10,581 nt of DNA, taken from Clostridia bacterium (GTDB lineage: Bacteria > Bacillota > Clostridia > Christensenellales > UBA1242). The DNA is taken from the NCBI GenBank assembly GCA_017553065.1, contig JAFZND010000053.1, positions 1 to 10,581 on the forward strand. The letters are read 5' to 3'. The notes beneath the pieces were generated by a model that saw only the letters and a list, made by a program, of their open reading frames with translations, was not told where the DNA came from and made no database searches. The translations under genes were made by a program, and so were the position numbers. Positions 1 through 5,753 of this stretch are shown here, piece after piece (within the stretch, counting starts at the first letter, position 1; every line of letters begins with the position of its first letter).

Positions 1-782
1 AGGGGTACGATACAGTCATTTTAGATACTGCAGGCCGACTTCATGTTAGTGAAGAGTTAATGCAAGAACTAAAAGATATTATAAAGGCCGTATCGCCAAC
101 TGAAATATTGCTTACTGTTGATAGTATGACTGGTCAAGACGCAGTTATAGTGGCAACTGCATTTAATGATGCATTAGACATTACTGGTGTAATTTTAACC
201 AAACTAGATGGTGATACGCGTGGTGGTGCTGCATTATCAATTAAAGCAGTTACAGGTAAGCCAATTAAATTCTGTGGCGTTGGTGAAAAAATGGATGATA
301 TAGAGCCATTTTATCCAGATAGAATGGCTAGTCGTATTCTTGATATGGGTGATGTTCTCACACTTATCGAGAAAGCACAAGAGGCAGTAACAGAACAAGA
401 AGCAAAAGAAATGAGTAAAAAGTTTAGAGAAAATTCATTTACTTTTGATGATTATCTTGTGCAATTTGATAGATTGAAATCTATGGGGAACATTGGTGAT
501 TTGCTTGCAATGATTCCTGGTGGCAGTAAATTAAAATTAAACGAAGCTGCAATAGATGATAATCAATTAAAAAGAAATAAAGCAATAATACAAAGCATGA
601 CAAAAGAAGAGCGCAATAATCCTGACATCATTAAGGGTAGTAGGAAAAAGCGCATAGCAGATGGAAGTGGTACATCCATCCAAGAAGTAAATACACTTCT
701 TAAACAATTCTTTGCAGCCAAAGACATGATGAAAAATATGGCATCAAATAAACGTTTTGGTGGAATTAAGTTACCATTTTAA
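1..782 (+). CDS. ffh: Signal recognition particle GTPase Ffh (5' end cut by window)
   Basis: Ffh is the protein part of the signal recognition particle. It binds 4.5S/6S RNA and signal peptides on translating ribosomes and delivers them to FtsY at the membrane. The gene is open from the first base (codons in phase from base 3), so the first in-window ATG at base 60 is internal. 259 residues are visible. Seen: the G3 motif DTAGR (bases 24-38), the G4 motif TKLD (198-209) followed by the DTRGGAAL segment, then the M domain with the RNA-binding SRKKRIADGSG motif (from about 639). The frame ends in a short KLPF tail typical of bacterial Ffh. The N domain and the G1 and G2 motifs lie outside the window. 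rpsP follows 58 bases later, the usual Bacillota order. No feature suggests loss of function; only the 5' truncation by the window limits the call. Confidence 0.97.
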   Translation, partial: GYDTVILDTAGRLHVSEELMQELKDIIKAVSPTEILLTVDSMTGQDAVIVATAFNDALDITGVILTKLDGDTRGGAALSIKAVTGKPIKFCGVGEKMDDIEPFYPDRMASRILDMGDVLTLIEKAQEAVTEQEAKEMSKKFRENSFTFDDYLVQFDRLKSMGNIGDLLAMIPGGSKLKLNEAAIDDNQLKRNKAIIQSMTKEERNNPDIIKGSRKKRIADGSGTSIQEVNTLLKQFFAAKDMMKNMASNKRFGGIKLPF

Positions 783-840
783 AACATAGTTTTAAATTTT
801 TGGAAACAAAATTTAAATATAAAACAAAAGGAGAAATATT

Positions 841-1128
841 ATGGCAGTAAAAATCAGATTAACAAGACTTGGAGACAAGAAAACACCTTTCTATCGTGTA
901 GTTGTAACAGATAGCAGAAAATCACGTAGTGGTGAATACATTGAAAATTTGGGAACATATGATACACTTGCAAATCCAGCAGAACTCAAAATCAATGCAG
1001 AAAGAGCAAAATATTGGTTATCCACAGGTGCTCAACCTACAGAAACTGCTCGCACATTACTTGTAAGAGAAGGTTTACTTCAACCTACAAAACGTGCACC
1101 AAAAACTGACAAAAAGAAAAAAGCATAA
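841..1128 (+). CDS. rpsP: 30S ribosomal protein bS16
   Basis: This is bS16, a small 30S assembly protein that binds 16S rRNA early. The 95-residue product starts [22 protein letters not shown], the family's diagnostic N-terminus. It continues with [18 protein letters not shown] and the [18 protein letters not shown] segment, and ends in a lysine-rich tail common in bS16. An AAGGAGA ribosome binding site at 828-834 ends six bases before the ATG and fixes this start. Length is normal for Bacillota (about 80-95 residues). It lies between ffh and khpA, its conserved position. No promoter of its own was recognised in the AT-rich spacer after ffh, so read-through from ffh is likely. Confidence 0.98.
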   Translation: MAVKIRLTRLGDKKTPFYRVVVTDSRKSRSGEYIENLGTYDTLANPAELKINAERAKYWLSTGAQPTETARTLLVREGLLQPTKRAPKTDKKKKA

Positions 1129-1153
1129 TTTATAATTGTAGGAGCGAAAATCT

Positions 1154-1399
1154 ATGGAAGAGTTATTAAAATATGTAGTAACTTCGCTAGTAGATAAGAA
1201 AGATGATGTAGAAATTACTTTTGAGCCAGAAGGTGAAAAAGTGATAATTGCTCGTATAGTTGTAGACAAAGCTGATATGGGTAAAGTCATTGGTCGTAAC
1301 GGCAAAGTTGCTAGTGCAATACGCACCCTTGTAAAGAGTGTTACATTAAAAAGTGGTAAACGTTACATTGTAAAAATTGATGAAAGAAAAGATGCTTAA
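1154..1399 (+). CDS. khpA: KH-domain RNA-binding protein KhpA (YlqC family)
   Basis: KhpA is a single-KH-domain RNA-binding protein. In Gram-positive bacteria it pairs with KhpB (Jag/EloR) and affects cell division or elongation and post-transcriptional control. The 81-residue product has the KH core DMGKVIGRNGKVASAIRTLV, with the GxxG loop GRNG at residues 47-50, and ends in a typical KRYIVKIDE strand. The start is set by AGGAG at 1140-1144, nine bases before the ATG. It is the last gene of the ffh-rpsP-khpA run: its final codons and stop form the left arm of a terminator hairpin. Length and motif match the family. The partnership with KhpB is family knowledge; khpB is not in this window. 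Confidence 0.95.
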   Translation: MEELLKYVVTSLVDKKDDVEITFEPEGEKVIIARIVVDKADMGKVIGRNGKVASAIRTLVKSVTLKSGKRYIVKIDERKDA

Positions 1400-1420
1400 A
1401 GCAAATTAAGCATCTTTTTT
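1387..1420 (+). terminator. Rho-independent terminator after khpA
   Basis: A perfect 13-bp inverted repeat (1387-1399 with 1406-1418) encloses a six-base loop (1400-1405). The right arm runs into a T tract ending at 1420. The core stem is GATGCTTAA/TTAAGCATC. The khpA stop codon (1397-1399) is part of the left arm, so the terminator is embedded in the end of the gene. It separates the ffh unit from the rimM operon. Confidence 0.9.
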
Positions 1421-1455
1421 CAATAAATATTATTTATATTTTGTTGTATTATTAG

Positions 1456-1484
1456 TTTAAAATGAGCATAATTTGTGCTATGAT
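1456..1484 (+). promoter_or_regulatory. Putative sigma-A promoter for the rimM operon
   Basis: TTTAAA at 1456-1461 (four of six matches to TTGACA) is followed by a 17-base spacer and TATGAT at 1479-1484. A TG at 1476-1477 gives an extended -10. It sits between the khpA terminator and rimM, where a promoter is needed. Transcription would begin near 1490-1492, only about ten bases before the rimM ATG, with the GGGGAG ribosome binding site (1491-1496) at the very 5' end. Confidence 0.6.
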
Positions 1485-1501
1485 TATTATGGGGAGTAAC
1501 A

Positions 1502-2002
1502 ATGACGAATTTAGAAATTGGTAGAATAACAAAACCACAAGGTGTAAAAGGTGAATTTAGATTAAGACCAAATACCATTGATTATGAACATTATGTAAAA
1601 ATTAAAAAAATGCAACTAAATGGTAAAGAGTACGGTGTTGAAAGTAGTTCGCTACGTAATGGTTTTGTTGTGGTAAAATTAGCCGGAATTAATGATAGAA
1701 ATACAGTGGAATCACTTGTTGGTGCAACTATTAGGGCAAATTTGGAAGATATTGAACTAAATAATGGCGAATATTTAGTAAGCCAACTTGTGGAATGTAA
1801 TTTGTTTGACGAAAAAGGCACTTTGCTTGGAGATATAACAAATGTTGCAGATTATGGCGCAGGTGAAGTTTATTCTGTTATTAGTCCAAAAGGCAAAGAG
1901 TTTATGTTTCCAAATGTTAGAAGTGTAATAATGAGTGTTGATGTTAATGTCAAAAAAGTTGTTGTAAATTCCGAAATACTTAGTCAAATTATCAGTGAGT
2001 AG
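1502..2002 (+). CDS. rimM: 16S rRNA processing / 30S maturation factor RimM
   Basis: RimM binds uS19 and helps mature the 30S head and the 16S rRNA 3' domain. The 166-residue product begins MTNLEIGRITKPQGVKGEFR, with the IGRITKPQGVKGE block (residues 6-18) typical of the RimM N-terminal domain. The C-terminal half (about residues 90-166) has the PRC-barrel pattern, with an L-x-G-x-I-x-x-V...GAGEVYSV run and a late FMFPNV segment. GGGGAG at 1491-1496 sets the start. Length is normal (about 165-180). trmD begins two bases after its stop, so translation of the two is probably coupled, as in most bacteria. It is the first gene of a five-gene operon. Confidence 0.96.
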   Translation: MTNLEIGRITKPQGVKGEFRLRPNTIDYEHYVKIKKMQLNGKEYGVESSSLRNGFVVVKLAGINDRNTVESLVGATIRANLEDIELNNGEYLVSQLVECNLFDEKGTLLGDITNVADYGAGEVYSVISPKGKEFMFPNVRSVIMSVDVNVKKVVVNSEILSQIISE

Positions 2003-2004
2003 TA

Positions 2005-2679
2005 ATGAAAATAGATATTTTAACATTGTTCCCAGAAATGTTTGATGCATTAAATGCAAGTTTAATTGGTAAAGCACAAAACAAGGGGGCAGTACAAATT
2101 AATATTGTAAATATTCGCGACTTTTCAGGCAATAAGCATGGTAAAGTAGACGATTATCCATTTGGTGGTGGCGATGGCATGGTTATGATGCCAGGACCAT
2201 TGTATGATGCTATTGCAAGTGTAAAAGATGACGAGGCACATGTGATATATATGTCGCCAAAGGGAACACCACTTGTGCAAAAGAAAGTTGAAAGTTTGGC
2301 CAAAAATTATGCACATTTAGTGTTAGTATGCGGTCACTATGAAGGCATAGATGAAAGAGTGATTGAGCTATGCGTTGACGAACAAATTAGCATTGGTGAT
2401 TTTGTGCTTACTGGTGGCGAAATTCCTGCCATGGCACTTGTAGATAGTGTGCTTAGATTTTTGCCAAATGTGTTACATAACGAACATAGTACTCAAGATG
2501 AGAGTTTTAGTGATGGATTACTAGAATATCCACAATACACACGTCCAAGAGAATTCAAAGGATTGGATGTACCAGAAGTTTTAATAAATGGTAACCACAA
2601 AGAAATTGCAAAATGGCGTGAAGAACAAAAAATTGAACAAACAAAAAAATATAGACCAGATTTATTAGATAAAAAATAG
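2005..2679 (+). CDS. trmD: tRNA (guanine-37-N1)-methyltransferase TrmD
   Basis: TrmD is the SAM-dependent trefoil-knot (SPOUT) enzyme that makes m1G37 in tRNAs reading CNN codons and so prevents +1 frameshifting. The 224-residue product opens MKIDILTLFPEMFDALN. It carries the knot motifs VCGHYEGIDERV (about residues 110-121) and SIGDFVLTGGEIPAMALVDSVLR, then the C-terminal EYPQYTRP, VPEVLINGNH and RPDLL blocks. All conserved regions are present although it is at the short end for the family (usually about 225-250). Near residue 55 it reads PFGGGDGMVMMPGPL where most TrmD have PYGGGAGMVM-x-PEP. There is no clear ribosome binding site of its own; the ATG is two bases after the rimM stop, so initiation is probably coupled. 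Confidence 0.97.
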   Translation: MKIDILTLFPEMFDALNASLIGKAQNKGAVQINIVNIRDFSGNKHGKVDDYPFGGGDGMVMMPGPLYDAIASVKDDEAHVIYMSPKGTPLVQKKVESLAKNYAHLVLVCGHYEGIDERVIELCVDEQISIGDFVLTGGEIPAMALVDSVLRFLPNVLHNEHSTQDESFSDGLLEYPQYTRPREFKGLDVPEVLINGNHKEIAKWREEQKIEQTKKYRPDLLDKK

Positions 2680-2688
2680 GAGCAACAA

Positions 2689-3588
2689 ATGATTATTCAA
2701 TGGTTTCCTGGGCATATGAATAAAGCCCTAAAAACACTTGAAAACGAAATAAAAAATGTTGATGCGGTAATTTATGTATTAGATTCCCGTGCTCCTTTTT
2801 CGTGCCTAAATCCTAAGTTTACAGGCATAATTGGTAACAAACCAATTATTTATGTTTTAAATAAAGCAGATTTGGGTGATAAAACAAGAGTTAACGAATG
2901 GATTAAATATTTTGATAAAGATAACGCAAAAGTGATTGCACTTGATAGCACGCATACAGGCAGTGCAAAAAAGATAAGTGAAATTATCAAAGATTTAAAT
3001 AAATCAAAAATAGACAAATACAAAGCAAAAAGTATAAATATAACACTCAAAGCAATAGTCATTGGTGTACCAAATAGTGGTAAGAGCACACTTATAAATA
3101 ATTTGTGTGGCTCTGCAAAAACAATTACAGGCAACAAAGCAGGTGTTACTCGTGGTAAGCAATGGGTACGTATTGGTAATGGTGTAGATTTGCTTGATAT
3201 GCCAGGTACACTTTGGCCAGCATTTGATAATAATACTGTTGCATGTCACTTGGCATACATTGGTTCTATCAAAAATGAAGTGCTAGATTTGCCCGAATTA
3301 AGTCTTGACCTAATTAGAGAATTGGTGTCATTAGATAAAAATATATTGCAAAATCGTTTTGGTATAGTAATTAGTGAAGAACAAATGCCAGTAGAGGTGT
3401 TGGAAAATATCTGTATTGCACGAAAATATGTGTTGAAGGGTGGAGATATCGATTACGACAGGGGGGCAATTGCTCTAATAAATGAATTTAGAAAAGGGCA
3501 ACTTGGCGCAATTACCCTAGAAAGCGTAAAAGACATAAAAGCACTTACAAAGAGAGATAGAAAAAATGTTGAGTTACGAAATAGATAA
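2689..3588 (+). CDS. rbgA: Ribosome biogenesis GTPase RbgA (YlqF), circularly permuted
   Basis: RbgA is a GTPase needed for late 50S assembly in Bacillota. The 299-residue product shows the circularly permuted order of G motifs: G4 NKAD at residues 58-61, then G1 GVPNSGKST at 126-134, then G3 DMPG at 170-173. The N-terminal IIQWFPGHMNKA motif is diagnostic of the YlqF/RbgA family. The C-terminal region (about 190-285) is the helical RNA-binding-type tail. AGGAG at 2678-2682 overlaps the trmD stop codon and fixes the start. The gene follows trmD directly, whereas in Bacillus rplS lies between them. Its last 23 bases overlap rnhB. Confidence 0.95.
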   Translation: MIIQWFPGHMNKALKTLENEIKNVDAVIYVLDSRAPFSCLNPKFTGIIGNKPIIYVLNKADLGDKTRVNEWIKYFDKDNAKVIALDSTHTGSAKKISEIIKDLNKSKIDKYKAKSINITLKAIVIGVPNSGKSTLINNLCGSAKTITGNKAGVTRGKQWVRIGNGVDLLDMPGTLWPAFDNNTVACHLAYIGSIKNEVLDLPELSLDLIRELVSLDKNILQNRFGIVISEEQMPVEVLENICIARKYVLKGGDIDYDRGAIALINEFRKGQLGAITLESVKDIKALTKRDRKNVELRNR

Positions 3589-4150
3589 TTGCACCGGATA
3601 TAAGTTAATTGCAGGAATAGATGAAGCAGGGCGTGGACCACTAGCAGGACCGGTGGCGGTAGCGATTGCGGTAATGCCTATGGATGATATTATTGAAGGT
3701 GTTAATGATAGCAAAAAATTGTCTGCAAAAAAACGCGATGAATTATATGAACAAATTGTTGCAAAAGCAATAGATTATAGTGTGCAATTAGTGGATGAAA
3801 AAACGATTGATAAAATCAATATTTTGCAGGCCACAAAACTTGGTATGCAAAATTGCATAAAATCGCTTCAAATCACGCCGGATTTGATACTCATTGATGC
3901 TGTAAAATTAGATACAAAAATAAAAAGCATTAGCATTATTCATGGTGATGCATTAAGTTACAATATTGCATGTGCGTCTATACTTGCTAAAGTTACTCGT
4001 GATAGACTTATGGATGAATATGATTTAAAGTATCCAGAGTATGGATTCAAAAAGCATAAAGGGTATGGTACAAAAGCACATATTGAAGCATTAAAAAAGT
4101 ATGGTAAGTGCCCAATACATAGAGACACTTTTATAGGACATTTTGTATAA
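3566..4150 (+). CDS. rnhB: Ribonuclease HII
   Basis: RNase HII cleaves RNA-DNA hybrids, including single ribonucleotides left in DNA. The 194-residue product has the GIDEAGRGPLAGPV motif with catalytic D19 and E20, the NDSKKLS block (47-53), D111 in LILIDAV, D128 in the HGD motif, and ASILAKVTRD downstream. All four metal-binding acidic residues are therefore present. The C-terminal YGFKKHKGYGTKAH block is typical. The chosen ATG lies inside the end of rbgA (23-base overlap in a different frame). No better start exists before the GIDEAGRG motif, and the N-terminal length is normal. A purine-rich stretch upstream (3549-3560) may serve as a weak ribosome binding site. The stop codon overlaps the yraN ATG by one base (TAATG). 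Confidence 0.96.
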   Translation: MLSYEIDNCTGYKLIAGIDEAGRGPLAGPVAVAIAVMPMDDIIEGVNDSKKLSAKKRDELYEQIVAKAIDYSVQLVDEKTIDKINILQATKLGMQNCIKSLQITPDLILIDAVKLDTKIKSISIIHGDALSYNIACASILAKVTRDRLMDEYDLKYPEYGFKKHKGYGTKAHIEALKKYGKCPIHRDTFIGHFV

Positions 4151-4512
4151 TGAAAGAATTAAACAAAGTAACAGGATTACAGGGTGAAGTACTAGCAAAA
4201 AAATATTTACAAAGTCATGGATATTCTATAATTGAAACTAATTACAAAAATAAAATTGGTGAAATTGATATAATTGCCAAAAAGAAAAAATTATTTGCAG
4301 ACAAATGCATTGTTTTTGTAGAAGTAAAAACTAGGTCAAGTAAAGCATTTGGATTGCCTAGGGAAGCGGTTACGCTAACCAAGCAACATAAAATCCGTCA
4401 GGTAGCCACCGCATACATGATTGAACACAATATATACGAGAAGGTTGGTATGCGATTTGGTGTGATAGATGTAGTAGGTGAAAAGATTACTCATATTGAA
4501 AATGCATTCTAA
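4150..4512 (+). CDS. yraN: YraN / UPF0102 family nuclease-fold protein
   Basis: This 120-residue protein belongs to the UPF0102/YraN family, which has a restriction-endonuclease-like fold; its biological role is not established. Seen: an N-terminal G-x-x-x-A-x-x-Y-L helix (residues 12-20), the GEIDIIA motif with D40, and VFVEVKTRSS with E58 and K60. Together these make the D...E-x-K pattern of the PD-(D/E)XK superfamily. Spacing between the two motifs is slightly stretched by the KKKKLFADKC insert (45-53). The ATG overlaps the rnhB stop as TAATG, implying coupled translation. It is the last gene of the rimM operon; no clear terminator hairpin follows in 4513-4557. Nuclease activity is inferred from the fold only. 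Confidence 0.9.
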   Translation: MKELNKVTGLQGEVLAKKYLQSHGYSIIETNYKNKIGEIDIIAKKKKLFADKCIVFVEVKTRSSKAFGLPREAVTLTKQHKIRQVATAYMIEHNIYEKVGMRFGVIDVVGEKITHIENAF

Positions 4513-4557
4513 TTGTTTTAACTAAATCATAAAATATAAAAAATATTATAAATTTAC

Positions 4558-4586
4558 TTGAAATTATATAATTATTATGTTATTAT
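4558..4586 (+). promoter_or_regulatory. Putative sigma-A promoter for rplS
   Basis: TTGAAA (4558-4563), a 17-base spacer and TATTAT (4581-4586) with a TGT just before the -10 make a strong-looking extended promoter. It lies in an AT-rich gap after yraN, and would start transcription near 4592, giving a leader of about 70 nt before rplS. Confidence 0.7.
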
Positions 4587-4591
4587 TTATC

Positions 4592-4660
4592 AGTGACTTC
4601 GGATGGTCCGCTGTGAACTAATGATTTGCATGAACATCAAGTATTATGGAGGTAAAGTCA
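4592..4660 (+). promoter_or_regulatory. Structured rplS leader, candidate L19 autoregulatory leader
   Basis: The inferred 5' untranslated region is noticeably richer in G and C than the flanking DNA. It can form a closing stem TGACTT/AAGTCA (4594-4599 with 4655-4660) that reaches the base before the ATG. Inside it are a hairpin CGGA-tgg-TCCG (4600-4610) and a weaker TGAT/ATCA stem (4622-4625 with 4636-4639). The Shine-Dalgarno sequence lies within the closed region, so the fold could control initiation. L19 leader RNAs are known upstream of rplS in Bacillota. Membership of that family was not tested, and the base pairs are short. Confidence 0.45.
4648..4653 (+). promoter_or_regulatory. Shine-Dalgarno site that fixes the rplS start
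   Basis: GGAGGT lies seven bases before the ATG at 4661. An in-frame ATG at 4646 overlaps this site and would add five residues (MEVKS) with no ribosome binding site of its own, so 4661 is the real start. Confidence 0.9.
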
Positions 4661-5008
4661 ATGACACTAATTCAAGCATTAGAAAGAGAAAACTTAAAAC
4701 CAGAAGTTCCTGAGTTTGCAGTTGGCGACACAGTAAAAGTGTATACAAAGATTGTAGAAGGAACAAGAGAGAGAATTCAAGTATTTGAAGGCGTTGTTAT
4801 TGCTAGAAAGAATTCTAGCGTGAGAGAGACATTTACCGTGCGTAGAGTATCTTTTGGAGTAGGCGTAGAAAAGACATTCCCAGTACACAGCCCACGTATC
4901 GAAAAGATTGAAGTAGTACGCCGTGGTAAAGTTCGCCGTGCAAAACTATATTATCTTAGAAAATTATCTGGTAAATCAGCTAAGATTCAAGAAAAAATCG
5001 ATAAGTAA
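4661..5008 (+). CDS. rplS: 50S ribosomal protein bL19
   Basis: bL19 sits at the 30S-50S interface of the large subunit. From the ATG at 4661 the product is 115 residues, the normal family length. It starts [19 protein letters not shown], then [30 protein letters not shown] (about 22-51) and the highly conserved [30 protein letters not shown] block (about 56-85). It ends with [23 protein letters not shown]. It has its own promoter, structured leader and terminator, so it is a monocistronic unit. In Bacillus it follows trmD inside the rimM-trmD operon; here it is displaced to after yraN. Confidence 0.98.
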   Translation: MTLIQALERENLKPEVPEFAVGDTVKVYTKIVEGTRERIQVFEGVVIARKNSSVRETFTVRRVSFGVGVEKTFPVHSPRIEKIEVVRRGKVRRAKLYYLRKLSGKSAKIQEKIDK

Positions 5009-5015
5009 TGATTAC

Positions 5016-5051
5016 AAAAATTATCACATCTTAATTGGATGTGATTTTTTT
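5016..5051 (+). terminator. Rho-independent terminator after rplS
   Basis: An 8-bp perfect stem ATCACATC/GATGTGAT (5023-5030 with 5038-5045) with a seven-base loop is preceded by an A run (5016-5020) and followed by a T tract (5045-5051). It lies eight bases after the rplS stop and ends that unit. Confidence 0.9.
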
Positions 5052-5118
5052 ATGTAATAAAGCCAAAATTTATCACTTTGCATAATAGTGAAAATTGTAA
5101 AAAAATGTTGAATTTTCT

Positions 5119-5150
5119 TTATATAATATTATATTTATTATATTATATAA
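5119..5150. repeat. AT-only inverted repeat upstream of the yifB-dprA fusion gene
   Basis: Eleven bases at 5119-5129 pair perfectly with 5140-5149 plus 5150. Three more pairs follow inside a single mismatch, and the tip is a tiny loop. Every base is A or T. It lies in the 215-base gap between rplS and the fusion gene, upstream of that gene's promoter. It has no T tract and no G-C pairs, so it is not a standard terminator. It may be only low-complexity spacer. Confidence 0.5.
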
Positions 5151-5161
5151 CGCTCTTTTGT

Positions 5162-5190
5162 TTGTAGGACTGACAAATTTTGAGTATAAT
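5162..5190 (+). promoter_or_regulatory. Putative promoter for the fusion gene-topA-trmFO unit
   Basis: A perfect TATAAT at 5185-5190 is preceded, after 17 bases, by TTGTAG (5162-5167), which matches only the TTG of the -35 consensus. The rplS terminator lies just upstream, so a new promoter is expected here. Transcription would start near 5197, about 27 bases before the ATG at 5224. Confidence 0.55.
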
Positions 5191-5223
5191 TAAATTGTAT
5201 TTTTAGTACATAGGAGAAAGCTA

Positions 5224-5742
5224 ATGTTATCTATTGTAAATAGTTATGGCCTTACTGGTATTGATGGCTACAAAGTAAAAGTAGAAGTTGATATTAACCA
5301 AGGTTTGCCTGGTTATGATATTGCAGGTCTTTGTCGTGGTGTTTTAATTACCAAAGCAACATTGAAAAGTGGTAGTATGCACACCAAAGAATATGCATTA
5401 GAAAATGGCAGAGATTTATTTGTTGTTCCTGGTAGAATTACAGACATTTATTCACAAGGATGTAACCAAATAATTAAAAATTGTCAAAGTGCAATGGTGC
5501 TTGATTCTAGTGAAATTATTTCATTATATGGCAAAAATGTAACAAATACAAATGAAGAGAATCATATTCAATTAAGTTTTGATGAACAAATCATTATGGA
5601 TATACTTGGATCTGATGAAATAGGATATGATGAAATATTATCAAAATGTGGTATGAATCAAAAAACACTTAACACATTACTAATGAGAATGGAACTTACC
5701 GGAAAAATCAAAAAATTACCTGGTAACTATTATTGCAAATAA
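5224..5742 (+). CDS. YifB N-terminus fused in frame to the C-terminal part of DprA
   Basis: The 172-residue product has two unrelated parts. Residues 1-36 read like the start of YifB/ComM (Mg-chelatase-like AAA family): the family pattern is M-L-x-x-V-x-S-x-x-L-x-G-I-D-x-Y, then V-E-V-D-I and GLP-x-x-DI-x-GL. Residues about 35-103 read like the second half of the DprA Rossmann domain: GL-x-x-GVLI, KSGS, T-x-x-YALE-x-GRD-x-F-x-VPG and a later QGCNQIIK. Residues about 117-172 match the DprA winged helix, ending KKLPGNYYCK. Missing are the YifB AAA domain, the DprA SAM domain and the glycine-rich first half of the Rossmann fold. The start has AGGAG at 5212-5216. The gene stands exactly where relatives carry yifB then dprA, before topA. 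An in-frame deletion is the simplest origin. Normal DprA activity (ssDNA binding and RecA loading) is unlikely; any present function is unknown. Confidence 0.85.
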   Translation: MLSIVNSYGLTGIDGYKVKVEVDINQGLPGYDIAGLCRGVLITKATLKSGSMHTKEYALENGRDLFVVPGRITDIYSQGCNQIIKNCQSAMVLDSSEIISLYGKNVTNTNEENHIQLSFDEQIIMDILGSDEIGYDEILSKCGMNQKTLNTLLMRMELTGKIKKLPGNYYCK

Positions 5743-5753
5743 GGGGGGACTAA

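Noticed and set aside
778..801. TTTAAAAC-ata-GTTTTAAA hairpin followed by TTTTT after ffh, resembling a terminator
   Set aside because: The stem has a single G-C pair and overlaps a second AT-rich hairpin (794-814). rpsP follows with no clear promoter of its own, so a working terminator here is unlikely.
4555..4643. TACTTGA (4555-4561) and TCAAGTA (4637-4643) inverted repeat around the rplS leader
   Set aside because: The left arm coincides with the -35 region, so it would not be in the RNA. It is most likely chance.
4646..4660. Earlier in-frame ATG giving bL19 an MEVKS extension
   Set aside because: This ATG overlaps the Shine-Dalgarno site of the ATG at 4661, and the family normally starts at the latter.
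5224..5742. Reading the fusion gene as a simple truncated dprA or as an insertion of a mobile element
   Set aside because: The N-terminal 36 residues fit YifB in native gene order, and there are no transposase genes, terminal repeats or target duplications nearby. A deletion explains it better.
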